DNA from: Archaeoglobus sp.
Lineage (GTDB): Archaea > Halobacteriota > Archaeoglobi > Archaeoglobales > Archaeoglobaceae
Assembly (NCBI GenBank): GCA_017656505.1
Contig: JACDNU010000016.1
Span: forward strand, 1 to 49,099
Direction: 5' to 3'
DNA: 49,099 nt
The notes under the pieces were generated by a model. That model did no database searches. It was not told where the DNA came from and was given only the letters and a program-made list of their open reading frames with translations. Of this stretch, positions 1-9,504 are shown one piece after another. Both the position numbers and the translations under genes were made by a program. Each line of letters opens with the position of its first letter. Within the stretch, counting starts at the first letter, position 1.

Positions 1-139
1 TTATATTCCCATCACCGTTAACATCTCCTTTGATTTCCTGGACTTCTTGAGCTGTTACTGTTGTTGTGATTGCTGTGAGGATAAATGCAAGAACAAAAAT
101 TGAAAAAACTGAATTAAAAAATCTGGGGGTTTGCCTCAT
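1..139 (-). CDS. Secreted dockerin protein, N-terminal part (runs off window)
   Basis: The minus strand from 139 reads a basic N-terminus, a hydrophobic signal segment (about residues 9-30, ending near VTAQE), and then KGDVNGDGNI, the first calcium-binding half of a dockerin repeat. The gene runs past base 1, so length and further domains are unknown. Its start lies 13 bp past the stop of the PGF-CTERM cohesin protein in the same direction, so it is probably the last visible gene of the cohesin/dockerin operon. Dockerins bind cohesins, so the neighbouring cohesins are plausible partners (inference). Confidence 0.7.
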   Translation of the reverse strand, partial: MRQTPRFFNSVFSIFVLAFILTAITTTVTAQEVQEIKGDVNGDGNI

Positions 140-152
140 TTTCTCACTTTAT

Positions 153-722
153 CTACCTTCTCCTCCAGGCAGCCACGAGAGCTAAGGCAACCACCGCAAT
201 AGCAATCTCGAAGCCGGGGCTCTTCTTCTCTTCTGGAGCTGGCGTTGGGGTTGAAGTAGTCTCAGCCTTTTCTTCAGCCTTTTCAGCCTTGAAAACTCCA
301 TTCTCAGCTGTCACTTGGATATCCACATGACTTTCAACATCGTAGGCTTTTACATTGGCAACCTCTATCGCGCTCTCCCCAGCCTTGAGGACTTCGAAGG
401 TTATCTTTGCAATTTCACCATCCCCATTGATACCCTTGGAATCGACTATGCCTATGGCTATAACTCCGGCCTTCTCTGTGTTGGATGAGAAGAGTCCTTT
501 GACAAGGCTCCCCTTCTCAACCTTCTTAACCTTCAGAATCTCTGGATCGTAGATTATAACGAGGTCCATGCTGCCCAGGTTCTTTGCATCCTTCACGTTT
601 ATTGCCAAGCTCGCCTCGCTCCCCACAGCTCCCGAGCCGCCCTGGATTTTTACCGTTAAAGCGGATGCTGTGGTGAGCAGGAGGAAAAACATCAGCAATC
701 CGGCTATGATTTTTAATTTCAT
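153..722 (-). CDS. Surface-anchored cohesin-domain protein with PGF-CTERM tail
   Basis: 189 aa. A signal peptide (residues 1-21) is followed by a single cohesin-type beta-sandwich (about 24-145, with the typical NLGSMDLVIIYDP and INGDGEIAKITFEV stretches). Next comes a Thr/Pro/Glu-rich stalk (about 147-168), then SPGFE, a hydrophobic helix and a terminal RRR. The tail matches the archaeal PGF-CTERM sorting signal, which is cleaved by an archaeosortase and lipid-anchored. This makes it the likely wall anchor for dockerin-bearing partners. The ATG at 722 has a GGTGAT ribosome site 4-5 bases upstream. Its neighbours upstream and downstream carry dockerins, so anchor-and-client assembly is likely but inferred. 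Confidence 0.85.
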   Translation of the reverse strand: MKLKIIAGLLMFFLLLTTASALTVKIQGGSGAVGSEASLAINVKDAKNLGSMDLVIIYDPEILKVKKVEKGSLVKGLFSSNTEKAGVIAIGIVDSKGINGDGEIAKITFEVLKAGESAIEVANVKAYDVESHVDIQVTAENGVFKAEKAEEKAETTSTPTPAPEEKKSPGFEIAIAVVALALVAAWRRR

Positions 723-743
723 TCAAATCACCTCAATTACCAA

Positions 744-2621
744 CTACCCTCCAAACGGAAACTTAGGTTTCTTAATTCCCTGCTGGATCATCTGGTAGGT
801 TTTCTCCATCATGTTCTGGGTTGCGATCTTCATTATCTCCATGGCATCGTTCGCTCTCACATTGCCATCGTCATCCATATCTGCCACGGGCTTCGGTTCG
901 AGCTTTCCGACAGCCATCTGCAAAGCCATCAAAGCATCGACGCTCGTTATCTCCCCATCTCCATTTACATCTCCCTTATTTGCCTCCTCCTCGCTTATCA
1001 GCTCGAAGGTGCCGTTTATTTTCAGGGCATTAACTTCTTGGTTGTCTGTGGTGTACACGGCAAGATCCTCGAGGACGAGGTTATACTCGTTACCCCTTGA
1101 GAGACCGGGCAGATTTGGGGTCAGCCCTTCAACCCCAACTCCTATTTCCTTACCAACCTGGGGCAGGTTTTCCGGCATGCTCACCTGCGGATTCTCGGCA
1201 ACCCTGAACTTCATGTAGAAGAGCGAACCATCACCGCTAATTCCGCCGGTCTCAACTATTCCCACCCTGATCTTTCCATCCTCAACGTTGTGCTCAAAAA
1301 GCGAGTTCTGAGTCAGAGAGCCGGGAATGACATCCATAAACTGCAGAATTCCCGACGGATAGCTCAGCACTATGTCCACGCTGCCAACATTGTTTGCATT
1401 CTTTATCTCAATCGGAATCTGCACGACATCGCCGCGAGTTGCTTTGGCTGATGCAACTACAACGCTCGTCATTGGCGGGAATGCCGGGAAGAACTCTATG
1501 TTTATCCCCGGAAGGTTCATCGTCTGCTGGCTGATCATGTATATGTCAAAATCATCATTCCATCTTTCTAACATAAAAACAACCTTGCTTCCATCGTAGT
1601 TCGCAACGGGGGTTCCAATCGTCCACACATTTCCAATGGTGACTACCAGCTCCTTTCCGCTTCCGTCTGTGTTTATCCTGTACACTTTTTCTCTTCCACT
1701 CTTCTTTTCAAAGTAGAACACCTTCGACCCATCACCACTAATCACAGGCACTACTGGACGTTCTGTGGGTGTCAGAAGTCTAATGTTCCCGTTCTCGTAC
1801 AGGAAAACTCCCTTCTTAGCTCCTTCTCCGGGGAACTCTGATTCCATGTAGAAGGCAACCTTACCGTCGTTGCTTATTGATGGAATGATCAATATTTTCT
1901 CCACACCCGTTGTCGTGTAGATGATCTTGTCCGAGAAGGGCGGTGTTGTTGACATCACATGAAGTCTCTGACATTCCTTATCGTTTCCACACGGTACATA
2001 TTCAAGGTACGCAATCTTTGACTTGTCCAAGGACTGCACCATCCAGTTGTAGAAGCCGTAAACAGATGTGTATGCCCCCTTTTGATTTCTAGTGATCATA
2101 TCGAACACTCGGAATCTGTCATGGTCTGTACCAGAAAACATCTCGTAAAAGGTGAGATATCTACCATCCGCACTTAGTAAGGGACAAGTTGAGGAGTAGC
2201 CGTAAGATGCGGTTATGGGGTAGCTCTGATTCCATCCATTACTTTCGCTGACGACGTAAACCACCCTCACCTCATCTGTATCACTTATAGGCTCAATCTC
2301 AACAAAAGCAACTTTGGAGCCGTCAGCAGATACTGCCGCACATAAATCCTGGTGGAGGTTGTCTGTGATCCTCTCAACCTCCAGCGTTTCAAGATCCATC
2401 ATGAACACTTCGCGATCCCATATGGTGGCGTAGTTGCCATCAGTGTCGGTGATGTATACTATCCTTCCATCCGCAGTCATTCCGTATGGAGAGAACTTGT
2501 CATCGACATCATTTTCAGTCAGTTTTATAAGGTTCCATTCCTCTGCAGACGCGGGAAATATCCACAAACTTGAAAATAAAACCGCAGATATGATTGTATA
2601 GATTTTATATTTACTTGACAT
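744..2621 (-). CDS. Secreted beta-propeller / cohesin / dockerin protein
   Basis: About 625 aa. A signal peptide (about 1-27, ending SAEEW) leads into a TolB/WD40-like propeller (about 30-375) with repeated S-x-DGS/DGRxVxF blades. A cohesin domain follows (about 385-545, with GSVDIVLSYP and ISGDGSLFYMKF), and a dockerin (about 560-615) with two calcium loops, GDVNGDGEITSVDAL and ADMDDDGNVRANDAM. One chain therefore carries both the receptor and the ligand module and could polymerise or bridge partners. This architecture is known from A. fulgidus; its physiological role is unknown. The ATG at 2621 is preferred over the in-frame GTG at 2624. It lies 21 bp upstream of the anchor gene in the same direction. 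Confidence 0.85.
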   Translation of the reverse strand: MSSKYKIYTIISAVLFSSLWIFPASAEEWNLIKLTENDVDDKFSPYGMTADGRIVYITDTDGNYATIWDREVFMMDLETLEVERITDNLHQDLCAAVSADGSKVAFVEIEPISDTDEVRVVYVVSESNGWNQSYPITASYGYSSTCPLLSADGRYLTFYEMFSGTDHDRFRVFDMITRNQKGAYTSVYGFYNWMVQSLDKSKIAYLEYVPCGNDKECQRLHVMSTTPPFSDKIIYTTTGVEKILIIPSISNDGKVAFYMESEFPGEGAKKGVFLYENGNIRLLTPTERPVVPVISGDGSKVFYFEKKSGREKVYRINTDGSGKELVVTIGNVWTIGTPVANYDGSKVVFMLERWNDDFDIYMISQQTMNLPGINIEFFPAFPPMTSVVVASAKATRGDVVQIPIEIKNANNVGSVDIVLSYPSGILQFMDVIPGSLTQNSLFEHNVEDGKIRVGIVETGGISGDGSLFYMKFRVAENPQVSMPENLPQVGKEIGVGVEGLTPNLPGLSRGNEYNLVLEDLAVYTTDNQEVNALKINGTFELISEEEANKGDVNGDGEITSVDALMALQMAVGKLEPKPVADMDDDGNVRANDAMEIMKIATQNMMEKTYQMIQQGIKKPKFPFGG

Positions 2622-2831
2622 CACTCATTCACTCTCCGTTCGGCATTCAGAAATCCTCTGTAAACATCGAATTTCCAAACCGAGAAAACCGGTCGAAATC
2701 GATGCTATAATCGCGGAAGAAAAATTAGAATATAACTCTTTTGGTTATAAAGTTGGTAATAATAATCACAAAAAAATTTGAAAGAGATCTGGATACTCAT
2801 AATAAAGGTTCGAAGCTTGAAGTCTCAATGG

Positions 2832-4671
2832 CTACTTTTCAGCTCGAATCCCGGCTTCGTCGAAGTGCATAAACATCTGGCTTTTAATTGTCATTTGCCG
2901 GGTTGAAATCTTCATTATTTCAAGGGCATCCTTGGAGGTTATTTTTCCCATCTCCGTCTGTATCAGCAGTTATAGATGCTTTTAGCTTTCCGACAGCCAT
3001 CTGCAGAGCCAACAAGGCATCAACGCTCGTTCTCTCTCCATCTCCATTCACATCTCCCTTATTTGCCTCCCCCTCTTTCAGGAGTTTGAAGGTGCCGTTA
3101 ATCAAAGTTACTTCAATCTCAGAACCGTTGACGTGGTTTAGCATGGCCTCCCTTATCAGAAGTGGATGGGTATCCGAAAATTTTATTCTTGGCGCGGATT
3201 CCATCTTAAAGCGACCCCTTAAACTGTCTGGATTTTCTGACCTGTATAAGCCATCTGAACTTTCTGCATCAGATTTTCCTGCGATAACCCTGAACTTCAC
3301 ATAAAGCAGCGAACCATCTCCGCTTATGCCGTTTGTGTCAACAATCCCGACGCTTATTCTTCCATTTCTGATATTGTATTCGAAAAGGGAATTCTGCGTA
3401 AGCGATCCCGGTATGACGTCTATTGCTTCGAGAACATCCGGACACTCCAGCTCCAGATTCATGCTCCCGATACTATTGGCATTCCTTACGTTAACTGGTA
3501 TCTGCACATCGCCAGAAGAGGCTGAAGATTGGAACACGATCGTTGTTTCAGCCGGAAAGGCAGGCATAAAATTGCCGGGGTTGAAGCTTAGCTGATCGAT
3601 GGGCTGGGTTTGATCGGATTCCCTTATAAGCACGTAGATATCCGAATACCCCGAGACATACCGCTTCGCAACTATTGTGCTACCATCCTCATCAACGTCT
3701 CCGAGCAGCATCCTATCCTCTACAAGCTCCAGCTGCCCGTTCAGAACTTCGTATATCACGCTGTAAGGCTGGCTGATCGTATCGTTCCAGCCCTGATAGA
3801 AAACCTTTGAACCGTCTCCGCTTACCCGAACCCTGTCAAAGGGAGGCAGGATAAACCCACTGTGTTTCTGTACGATTATGCTGCCCTCGTGGAGGTAAAT
3901 CCCGCTTTGCTTAGGGCTTTCCAGTGATAAAAGCAGGAATGCCATCGCACCATCCGAGCTGACATCAAAGCTTCTGCCAATGTATTCGCCTTCTCCAGCA
4001 TAGTACGTTACTCCGGCTGTATCGGGAAGATCAAGAACTTTTAGTCTTGAGGGGTATAGATTACCCTCGGATTGATAGAATTTCGTATTTGGAGCATAAA
4101 CAAATTGGTTTCCCGAAATTTTGCCGTAGGTGTAGGCTCTGGGAAACTCTCCCAAAGCATTGCCAGACGCATCCAAGAGATACCAAGCATCATCGCAGCC
4201 AACTGCCACGATTTCATCGGAAATTTGAACGACCGGATGGATGCAAGCATCCCTTTCGAAGGAAGCAATGCTTCGCGAACCCCAGGAATCGTTCAATTCA
4301 GCCACGTTTACCTCTATTATCCAGATGTACATCCCCCAGGCGTTTCTCAAGTACTTCTCCGTTAGGTAAGCTATCTTGTCTCCATCCTCAGAAATGCTCG
4401 CGTAAGGCTCTGCAAAAATGTTGTAGGTAATTCTTACTGTATCTCCAGTTGTCAAATCTGCCAAAAACACCTCGAGATCCCAGTTTGAGTTATCGTTGTA
4501 ATCAGTTTCGGATATGTAGAGAACTTTGCTACCATCGGCCGTAATTCCCATCGGCCAGTCTTGCTGGATGGGATTATTTGTGATTCTCTTCAGAACCCAA
4601 TCGTCGGCGCTTGCTGGATTAATGGCTATAATAGCCGGAAAAATTATCAATATAACCAAAATTTTTCTCAT
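2832..4671 (-). CDS. Secreted beta-propeller / cohesin / dockerin protein, frameshifted in the second dockerin repeat
   Basis: Paralogue of the downstream propeller protein. The ATG at 4671 starts a clean signal peptide (MRKILVILIIFPAIIAINPA, then SADDW). A propeller (about 30-370), a cohesin (about 380-530) and a dockerin follow. As sequenced, the frame ends at 2920 with TDGDGKNNLQGCP. Removing one A from the A5 run (T5 on the plus strand at 2942-2946) restores DGKITSKDALEIMKIS and extends the protein to a stop at 2832-2834, matching the intact paralogue. The frameshift is either real (losing half the dockerin, possibly slippage) or a sequencing error. An in-frame upstream start at 4704 exists but would spoil the signal peptide. 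Confidence 0.8.
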
Positions 4672-4853
4672 CTTTCTTTTCACTCCAATACTACCGCTCA
4701 GCAAAATTTTTTAATATTTTATTAATTTTTCTATTTAAATTTACATCATAATAATTAAGGTGAAGCGATTTAAATTCAGATTTCAAAAAAATTTCAAAAA
4801 ATCAAAAAAAATCAAAACCGAAAAATTTTTTGAGTGGTCATTGAGCTAAAGCC

Positions 4854-5804
4854 ATGCGAGCTAAACACTTTATTTTAGGATTAATTTTGATCCTGGCCCT
4901 CACTGGACTCACTGGATGCTCTCAACAGCAGCCTAAAGAGAAGATAAAAGTGGGCATTTTACCTATCGAGGATGCTTTGCCCTTTGTTGTGGCCGATGAG
5001 GAAGGAATTTTCGAGAAACATGGTGTGGATGTTGAAGTTATTAAGTTCCAGAGTGCCATGGAAAGGGATGCTGCTCTGACATCTGGCCAAATAAATGCCG
5101 TGCTTACAGACCCGCTCGCCGTAATCCTTCTGAAGAATGGTGGGGTTGATGTTAAGATCGTTTCGCTCTGTCTTGGAAAAACACCCCAGGAAGGAGTTTT
5201 TACGATCCTTGCTGCCCCAAACTCCTCGATTAACAAGCTCGAAGATTTAGAAGGAAAGAAGATAGCGATTTCCAGCAATACAATAATAGAGTACGTTACA
5301 GACAAAATGCTGGACGGGGTGAAAGCAGAGAAGGTTGAAATTAAGAGTATCCCTCTCAGGCTCCAAACTTTGCTCGAGGGAAAGATAGATGCAGCAACAC
5401 TTCCAGAGCCTTTAGCGAGTTTAGCCGCTATGAAAGGTGCAAAGAAGATAATTTCCGATGCCGATCTGCCGGAAAGCATATCTCAGACAGTCATAGTATT
5501 CAAGGGCGATTTCATTAAATCCAATCCGGATGAGGTGAAGAAGTTCTTGGCTGCTTACGATGAGGTTGTCGAGAGAATAAATTCAGATCCAGTAAAATAC
5601 AGACAGAAGTTTATAGAAATAGCAAGAGTTCCCAAGCCTTTGGCTGAGAGCTACAAGATGCCAAAGTATCCGGAATCTCAAGTTTTCCCGAAAGAATTCT
5701 ATGAAAGCTATTTGAAATGGACAATGGAGAAAAAGTTAATAAAAGAGGAGATATCATACGAAGAGGCGGTTTATAGGTTGAGTAAAGGGGTAAGTAAAGG
5801 ATAG
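4854..5804 (+). CDS. ABC transporter substrate-binding lipoprotein, NitT/TauT (SsuA/NMT1-like) type
   Basis: 316 aa. A signal peptide ends in a lipobox (LTGC, Cys22), so the protein should be lipid-anchored outside the membrane. The mature part is a type-2 periplasmic-binding fold of the nitrate/sulfonate/taurine/NMT1 group: KVGILPIEDALPFVVADEEGIF at the start, DAALTSGQINAV, and TLLEGKIDAATLPEPLA near the hinge. ATPase and permease genes follow immediately, making a complete SsuABC-like importer. The ligand cannot be read from the sequence (sulfonate, nitrate, vitamin precursor and others are all served by this family). An A-rich tract (4780-4845) precedes the gene, and no clear ribosome site is seen. 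Confidence 0.85.
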   Translation: MRAKHFILGLILILALTGLTGCSQQQPKEKIKVGILPIEDALPFVVADEEGIFEKHGVDVEVIKFQSAMERDAALTSGQINAVLTDPLAVILLKNGGVDVKIVSLCLGKTPQEGVFTILAAPNSSINKLEDLEGKKIAISSNTIIEYVTDKMLDGVKAEKVEIKSIPLRLQTLLEGKIDAATLPEPLASLAAMKGAKKIISDADLPESISQTVIVFKGDFIKSNPDEVKKFLAAYDEVVERINSDPVKYRQKFIEIARVPKPLAESYKMPKYPESQVFPKEFYESYLKWTMEKKLIKEEISYEEAVYRLSKGVSKG

Positions 5805-5853
5805 AATAAACGGAAACTACTTCTCAGCCAAGAGCCAAAGGAAGAAAATAGAG

Positions 5854-6597
5854 ATGATCGAGGCAAGAAGAATCTCAATGGTATACCCAGATGGAACCGA
5901 AGCTTTACGAGAGGTGAGCTTCAGAGTTGGAAAAGGTGAGATCTGCTCCATTATCGGCCCCTCGGGCTGTGGAAAATCAACCCTCTTATTCATATTTTCT
6001 GGACTTCTCAAGCCAACGGCTGGTGAAGTTTTCATAGATGGAGAGCGGGTGAACTCTCCGAGGAAGGATGTATCGCTAATCCTCCAGGACTACGGTCTTT
6101 TTCCGTGGAAAAATGTGAGGGATAACATAGCCGTTGGAATGAGAGTTCAGGGATTCAGCGAGGAAGTAATTAGTGAAACCGTTTCGAAGCTTATCAAAAA
6201 AATTGGACTTGAGGGGTTTGAGAAAGCGTATCCAAAGCAGCTTTCCGGCGGCATGAGGCAGAGGGTTGCGTTCGCAAGGGCTCTGGCTTTAAAGCCCTCC
6301 ATAATGCTGATGGATGAACCCTTCTCTTCTCTTGATGCGTTATCGAGAGAGAAAATGCAGGACTTTCTTATTCAGATATGGAAAGAGACTTTCACGACCA
6401 TTATTCTGGTAACCCACAACATCGAGGAAGCGGTGTTGCTGGGGAGGAAAATCATAGTGCTAAGCGATAGGCCCGGAACGGTGAAGGAGATTGTTGAAAA
6501 TGATGGAGCGGCAAGAAGCAAATATCGATACGAAGAGGAGTACTTCGAGAAGTGCAGGGAAGTGAGAAGACTGGTGGGTTTGAAGGATTATGGTTAA
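5854..6597 (+). CDS. ABC transporter ATP-binding protein, NitT/TauT type
   Basis: 247 aa. All ABC motifs are visible: Walker A GPSGCGKST (about residue 35), Q-loop LILQDYG, signature LSGGMRQR, Walker B IMLMDEP, and the H-loop VTHNIEEAV. The helical-domain sequence GLFPWKNVRDNIAVGM is characteristic of the SsuB/TauB subfamily. It energises import of the ligand bound by the preceding lipoprotein. The gene ends in KDYG with a short tandem repeat (AAGGATTATGG units) running into the permease gene. Confidence 0.92.
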   Translation: MIEARRISMVYPDGTEALREVSFRVGKGEICSIIGPSGCGKSTLLFIFSGLLKPTAGEVFIDGERVNSPRKDVSLILQDYGLFPWKNVRDNIAVGMRVQGFSEEVISETVSKLIKKIGLEGFEKAYPKQLSGGMRQRVAFARALALKPSIMLMDEPFSSLDALSREKMQDFLIQIWKETFTTIILVTHNIEEAVLLGRKIIVLSDRPGTVKEIVENDGAARSKYRYEEEYFEKCREVRRLVGLKDYG

Positions 6598-6615
6598 GGA
6601 TTATGGCTAAGGGTT

Positions 6616-7386
6616 ATGGTTTTGGGAATTATGGCTGAAGTGATTGCCAAAATCGGTTTCGGCAGAAAAGTAAAAGGATACATCTTAGCAATCATTGCAA
6701 TCCTGATTCTTTGGTGGGTAGGAGCCTCTCTTTACTCTTCTCCAGCTTTGCCTTCCCCCCTCGTTGTTGTGGCATCCTTCTTTTCCGATCTGCCTTTACT
6801 CGCTCCTCACATGCTGGTCAGCGCTTGCAGAGTAATATACTCAATACTTCTGGCTCTTTCGTTTGCTATCCCCATCGGTTTGATAAGTTACAAGGAAAGA
6901 GTGGATAGCCTTGTTGCTCCCTTTATATATTTGCTCTATCCTATTCCGCACATAGTTCTGCTTCCCATGATCATACTACTTTTTGGTATAGGGGATGCAT
7001 CCAAGATATTTCTCATCTCGATGATCGTGTTCTTTCAGATTCTTGTGACAGCCAGAGATGCGGCGAGAAATGTAAGCGATTATTACATCTTATCCCTAAA
7101 ATCTCTAGGGGCAAATGAATTTGATGTCTTCAAGCATGTGATATTCCCAGCCACGCTTCCGAAGATCCTGACCGCGATGAGAATTAGCATTGGGACAGCA
7201 ATCGCCGTTCTCTTCTTTGCCGAATCATTTGCAACTTCCAGCGGATTAGGCTACTTCATCCTCGACTCATGGAGCAGAGCGGACTACAACAGCCTTTATG
7301 CAGGGATAATTTCGATGGCCTTGCTGGGTTTCCTCCTTTATCTGTTTGTGGAGTTTCTTGAAAAGAGATTTTGCAGATGGGTTTAA
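6616..7386 (+). CDS. ABC transporter permease, NitT/TauT (SsuC-like) type
   Basis: 256 aa, hydrophobic, about six membrane spans. The cytoplasmic coupling loop (EAA motif) is visible around SLGANEFDVFKHVIFPATLP. It completes the three-gene importer. The start is ambiguous: the ATG at 6616 lies within a short tandem repeat containing several ATGs, and the in-frame ATG at 6631 is an alternative. No strong ribosome site is seen, so translation may be coupled to the ATPase gene, whose stop is 18 bp upstream. The gene converges on gatE. Confidence 0.9.
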   Translation: MVLGIMAEVIAKIGFGRKVKGYILAIIAILILWWVGASLYSSPALPSPLVVVASFFSDLPLLAPHMLVSACRVIYSILLALSFAIPIGLISYKERVDSLVAPFIYLLYPIPHIVLLPMIILLFGIGDASKIFLISMIVFFQILVTARDAARNVSDYYILSLKSLGANEFDVFKHVIFPATLPKILTAMRISIGTAIAVLFFAESFATSSGLGYFILDSWSRADYNSLYAGIISMALLGFLLYLFVEFLEKRFCRWV

Positions 7387-7450
7387 TTTGATTGAAATTT
7401 AAGATTTTTAAGATTTTTATATTTGAATAAATAAGAAAGCTAGTAATTAT

Positions 7451-9349
7451 TCAATTCAACTTTTCAATGAATTCTCTGATTCTGCTTTGCAAGAGTTCAG
7501 CAATCACCTTTCCGTCCACTTTCCCCCTGAACTCCTTCATCACAAGCCCCATCAGAGGCTTGAAGGATTTTTCTTTTTTATCGGCGATAAAATCCTTCTT
7601 TTCTAGGAGAAGCTTGTCAATAAAACTCTCAAGTTCTTTCTCGGCCTCTTCAGAAGTTTCTATCCTTTTAAGCACCTCATCTTTGGCAACATCTGGATTT
7701 TCACAGAAAAGCTTCAGAACATCGTAAACCCCCTCTTTTGCTATTCTTCCCTCTTTTAGTAGGCTAAGGGTGAGTGTAAGATGGTCTCTTCTCAGGTTTT
7801 CAACTTTGAACCCATCCTTCTTAAGCTCAGCTGGGGCCAGGTATAGAACTCTAGCAGCCAGAGATGGCTGCAGTTCTTTCGAGTACTCTTCGAAAATATC
7901 GGTGTACGGGGAGTCTGCTATTATGTATGCCAGATCTTTTGATAAGCCCAATTTCTCGTACCTTTCAGCTCTCTCATCTATGAGCTCCGGAATCTCGAGA
8001 TCCATCAAACTTTCATCGATCACCACAGGTGAAACATCCGTTTCCGGATACATTCTTGCAGCACCAGGCAGAGGACGGAGATAGGAGGTAGTGCCATCTT
8101 CATTCGCCTTTCTGGTTTCTTCAGGCACTCCTGAAAGGCACAGTTTGGCTCTCTCTGCTATTCTCATCAACGCCCTCTCAACCCTCTCCCTTTTGCCTGC
8201 TGCAATTATTATCGCATCTGCATCGCTAGCTGAAAGCTTCTCCTTAAGCTCCTCAACCTCCTCCTGGCTGATGCCATAGGAAGGAAGCTCGTCGGTGTGG
8301 AAAATCCCTCCAAGTCCAAAATTCTTCGCTATATCCGAGAACTCCGTTCCAAGCCTCCTGTTAGGCTGAATTTCAGCTCCAACCAGACTAGCAAATTTTT
8401 TCAGCTTTATCGCCCCAATAAAGCCTGCTCTTCTCAGAATCTTCGACTTCGTGTTTTTGAAAACTTTTCCTACATCGTAAACATTTGCCTCAACCTCGGC
8501 ATTCCTGTGCAAAAGCTCATCCCTAATCTTTAACAAATTCATCTGCCTCAAAACCTCGTATTCTACTATTTTATCAAGGATATCTAGAGACTGAACCCCT
8601 TTTATCTCAACCCTCGCTCCTTCTCTTATCGAGATGTTTACATCTTGTCTGATCGTCCCGAGTCCACGCTTAACCATTCCCGTGGAGCGGAGAATCATTC
8701 CAAGCTTTCTTGCAGCCTCTATCGCATCTTTCGGATGTCTTATGTCTGGTTCGGTTCCTATTTCGATGAGAGGAATGCCCAGCCTGTCGAGGGAGTAAAC
8801 GACGTAGTCTTCACCCTCTTCGATTTTTCTGCATGCCTCCTCCTCAACACAGAGAGTCGAAACCCCTATCTCCTTCCCGTTCACCTCGTAATGTCCATCG
8901 TAAGCGATAAGCGCTGTCCTCTGGAAGCCGGTGGTGTTGCTGCCATCAATAACGATCTTCCTCATCACGTGAACCTCATCGACAAGCTTCATGTTGAGCA
9001 TTCTTGCAATCAAAACAGCTATTCTGATGGCCTCGCGATTAATCTCCGACGGAGGTTCTTCGTCTGCCTCAACAAGGCACGTGGTATCGTAAAACTTGTA
9101 AATGAACCTTTTACTCCTCAAAACCTCCTCTCTCGCAGCTCTATCCTCTTCTCCCATCTCGCTTTTTTTAGCTCTCAGATAGCGGAAAAACTCGAAGCTT
9201 GACTCCTCAGCATCTCTCTGGATCGTGGGACATCTGCAAAAGAGCTTTTCCTTTGTATCAAGCTGCTGGTGGATCTCAATTCCAACCATCAAGCCTATGC
9301 TGCTGTAATCCATTTTCTTTAGATCTTCAGTGGTGAAAAAGTCTGTCAT
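7451..9349 (-). CDS. gatE: Glutamyl-tRNA(Gln) amidotransferase subunit E
   Basis: GatE is the archaea-specific partner of GatD. The GatDE complex converts Glu-tRNA(Gln) to Gln-tRNA(Gln) using glutamine-derived ammonia. The N-terminal GatB/E cradle is clear (GLMVGIEIHQQLDTKEKLFCRCP), with KIVIDGSNTTGFQRT, an internal AspRS-like insertion (about 300-430) and a C-terminal YqeY-like helical tail. The open frame reaches 9421, but the Asn/Gln-rich residues 1-24 look non-native. I favour the Met at 9349 (MTDFFTTEDLKK), with 9313 (MDYSSIG) as the alternative. No convincing ribosome site decides it. gatD is not in this window. Confidence 0.92.
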   Translation of the reverse strand: MTDFFTTEDLKKMDYSSIGLMVGIEIHQQLDTKEKLFCRCPTIQRDAEESSFEFFRYLRAKKSEMGEEDRAAREEVLRSKRFIYKFYDTTCLVEADEEPPSEINREAIRIAVLIARMLNMKLVDEVHVMRKIVIDGSNTTGFQRTALIAYDGHYEVNGKEIGVSTLCVEEEACRKIEEGEDYVVYSLDRLGIPLIEIGTEPDIRHPKDAIEAARKLGMILRSTGMVKRGLGTIRQDVNISIREGARVEIKGVQSLDILDKIVEYEVLRQMNLLKIRDELLHRNAEVEANVYDVGKVFKNTKSKILRRAGFIGAIKLKKFASLVGAEIQPNRRLGTEFSDIAKNFGLGGIFHTDELPSYGISQEEVEELKEKLSASDADAIIIAAGKRERVERALMRIAERAKLCLSGVPEETRKANEDGTTSYLRPLPGAARMYPETDVSPVVIDESLMDLEIPELIDERAERYEKLGLSKDLAYIIADSPYTDIFEEYSKELQPSLAARVLYLAPAELKKDGFKVENLRRDHLTLTLSLLKEGRIAKEGVYDVLKLFCENPDVAKDEVLKRIETSEEAEKELESFIDKLLLEKKDFIADKKEKSFKPLMGLVMKEFRGKVDGKVIAELLQSRIREFIEKLN

Positions 9350-9504
9350 TTGATTTTGCTTGGTTGGGGGACTTTTAAAATTTTGCTGATTATTGTAACT
9401 TGGGTTATTAACGTTGGCCAAATAAGGTTAGATTAGGTTCAACCAAAAATTCTGAAAAAATAAAAAATAAATGGGTTTACGCCTTATGGGATGCCTTATA
9501 GGCC

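Noticed and set aside
4780-4850. A-rich repeats (CAAAAAAAT-like) before the binding-protein gene, considered as CRISPR or iterons
   Set aside because: Units are irregular, without constant spacers; simple AT-rich promoter DNA is enough.
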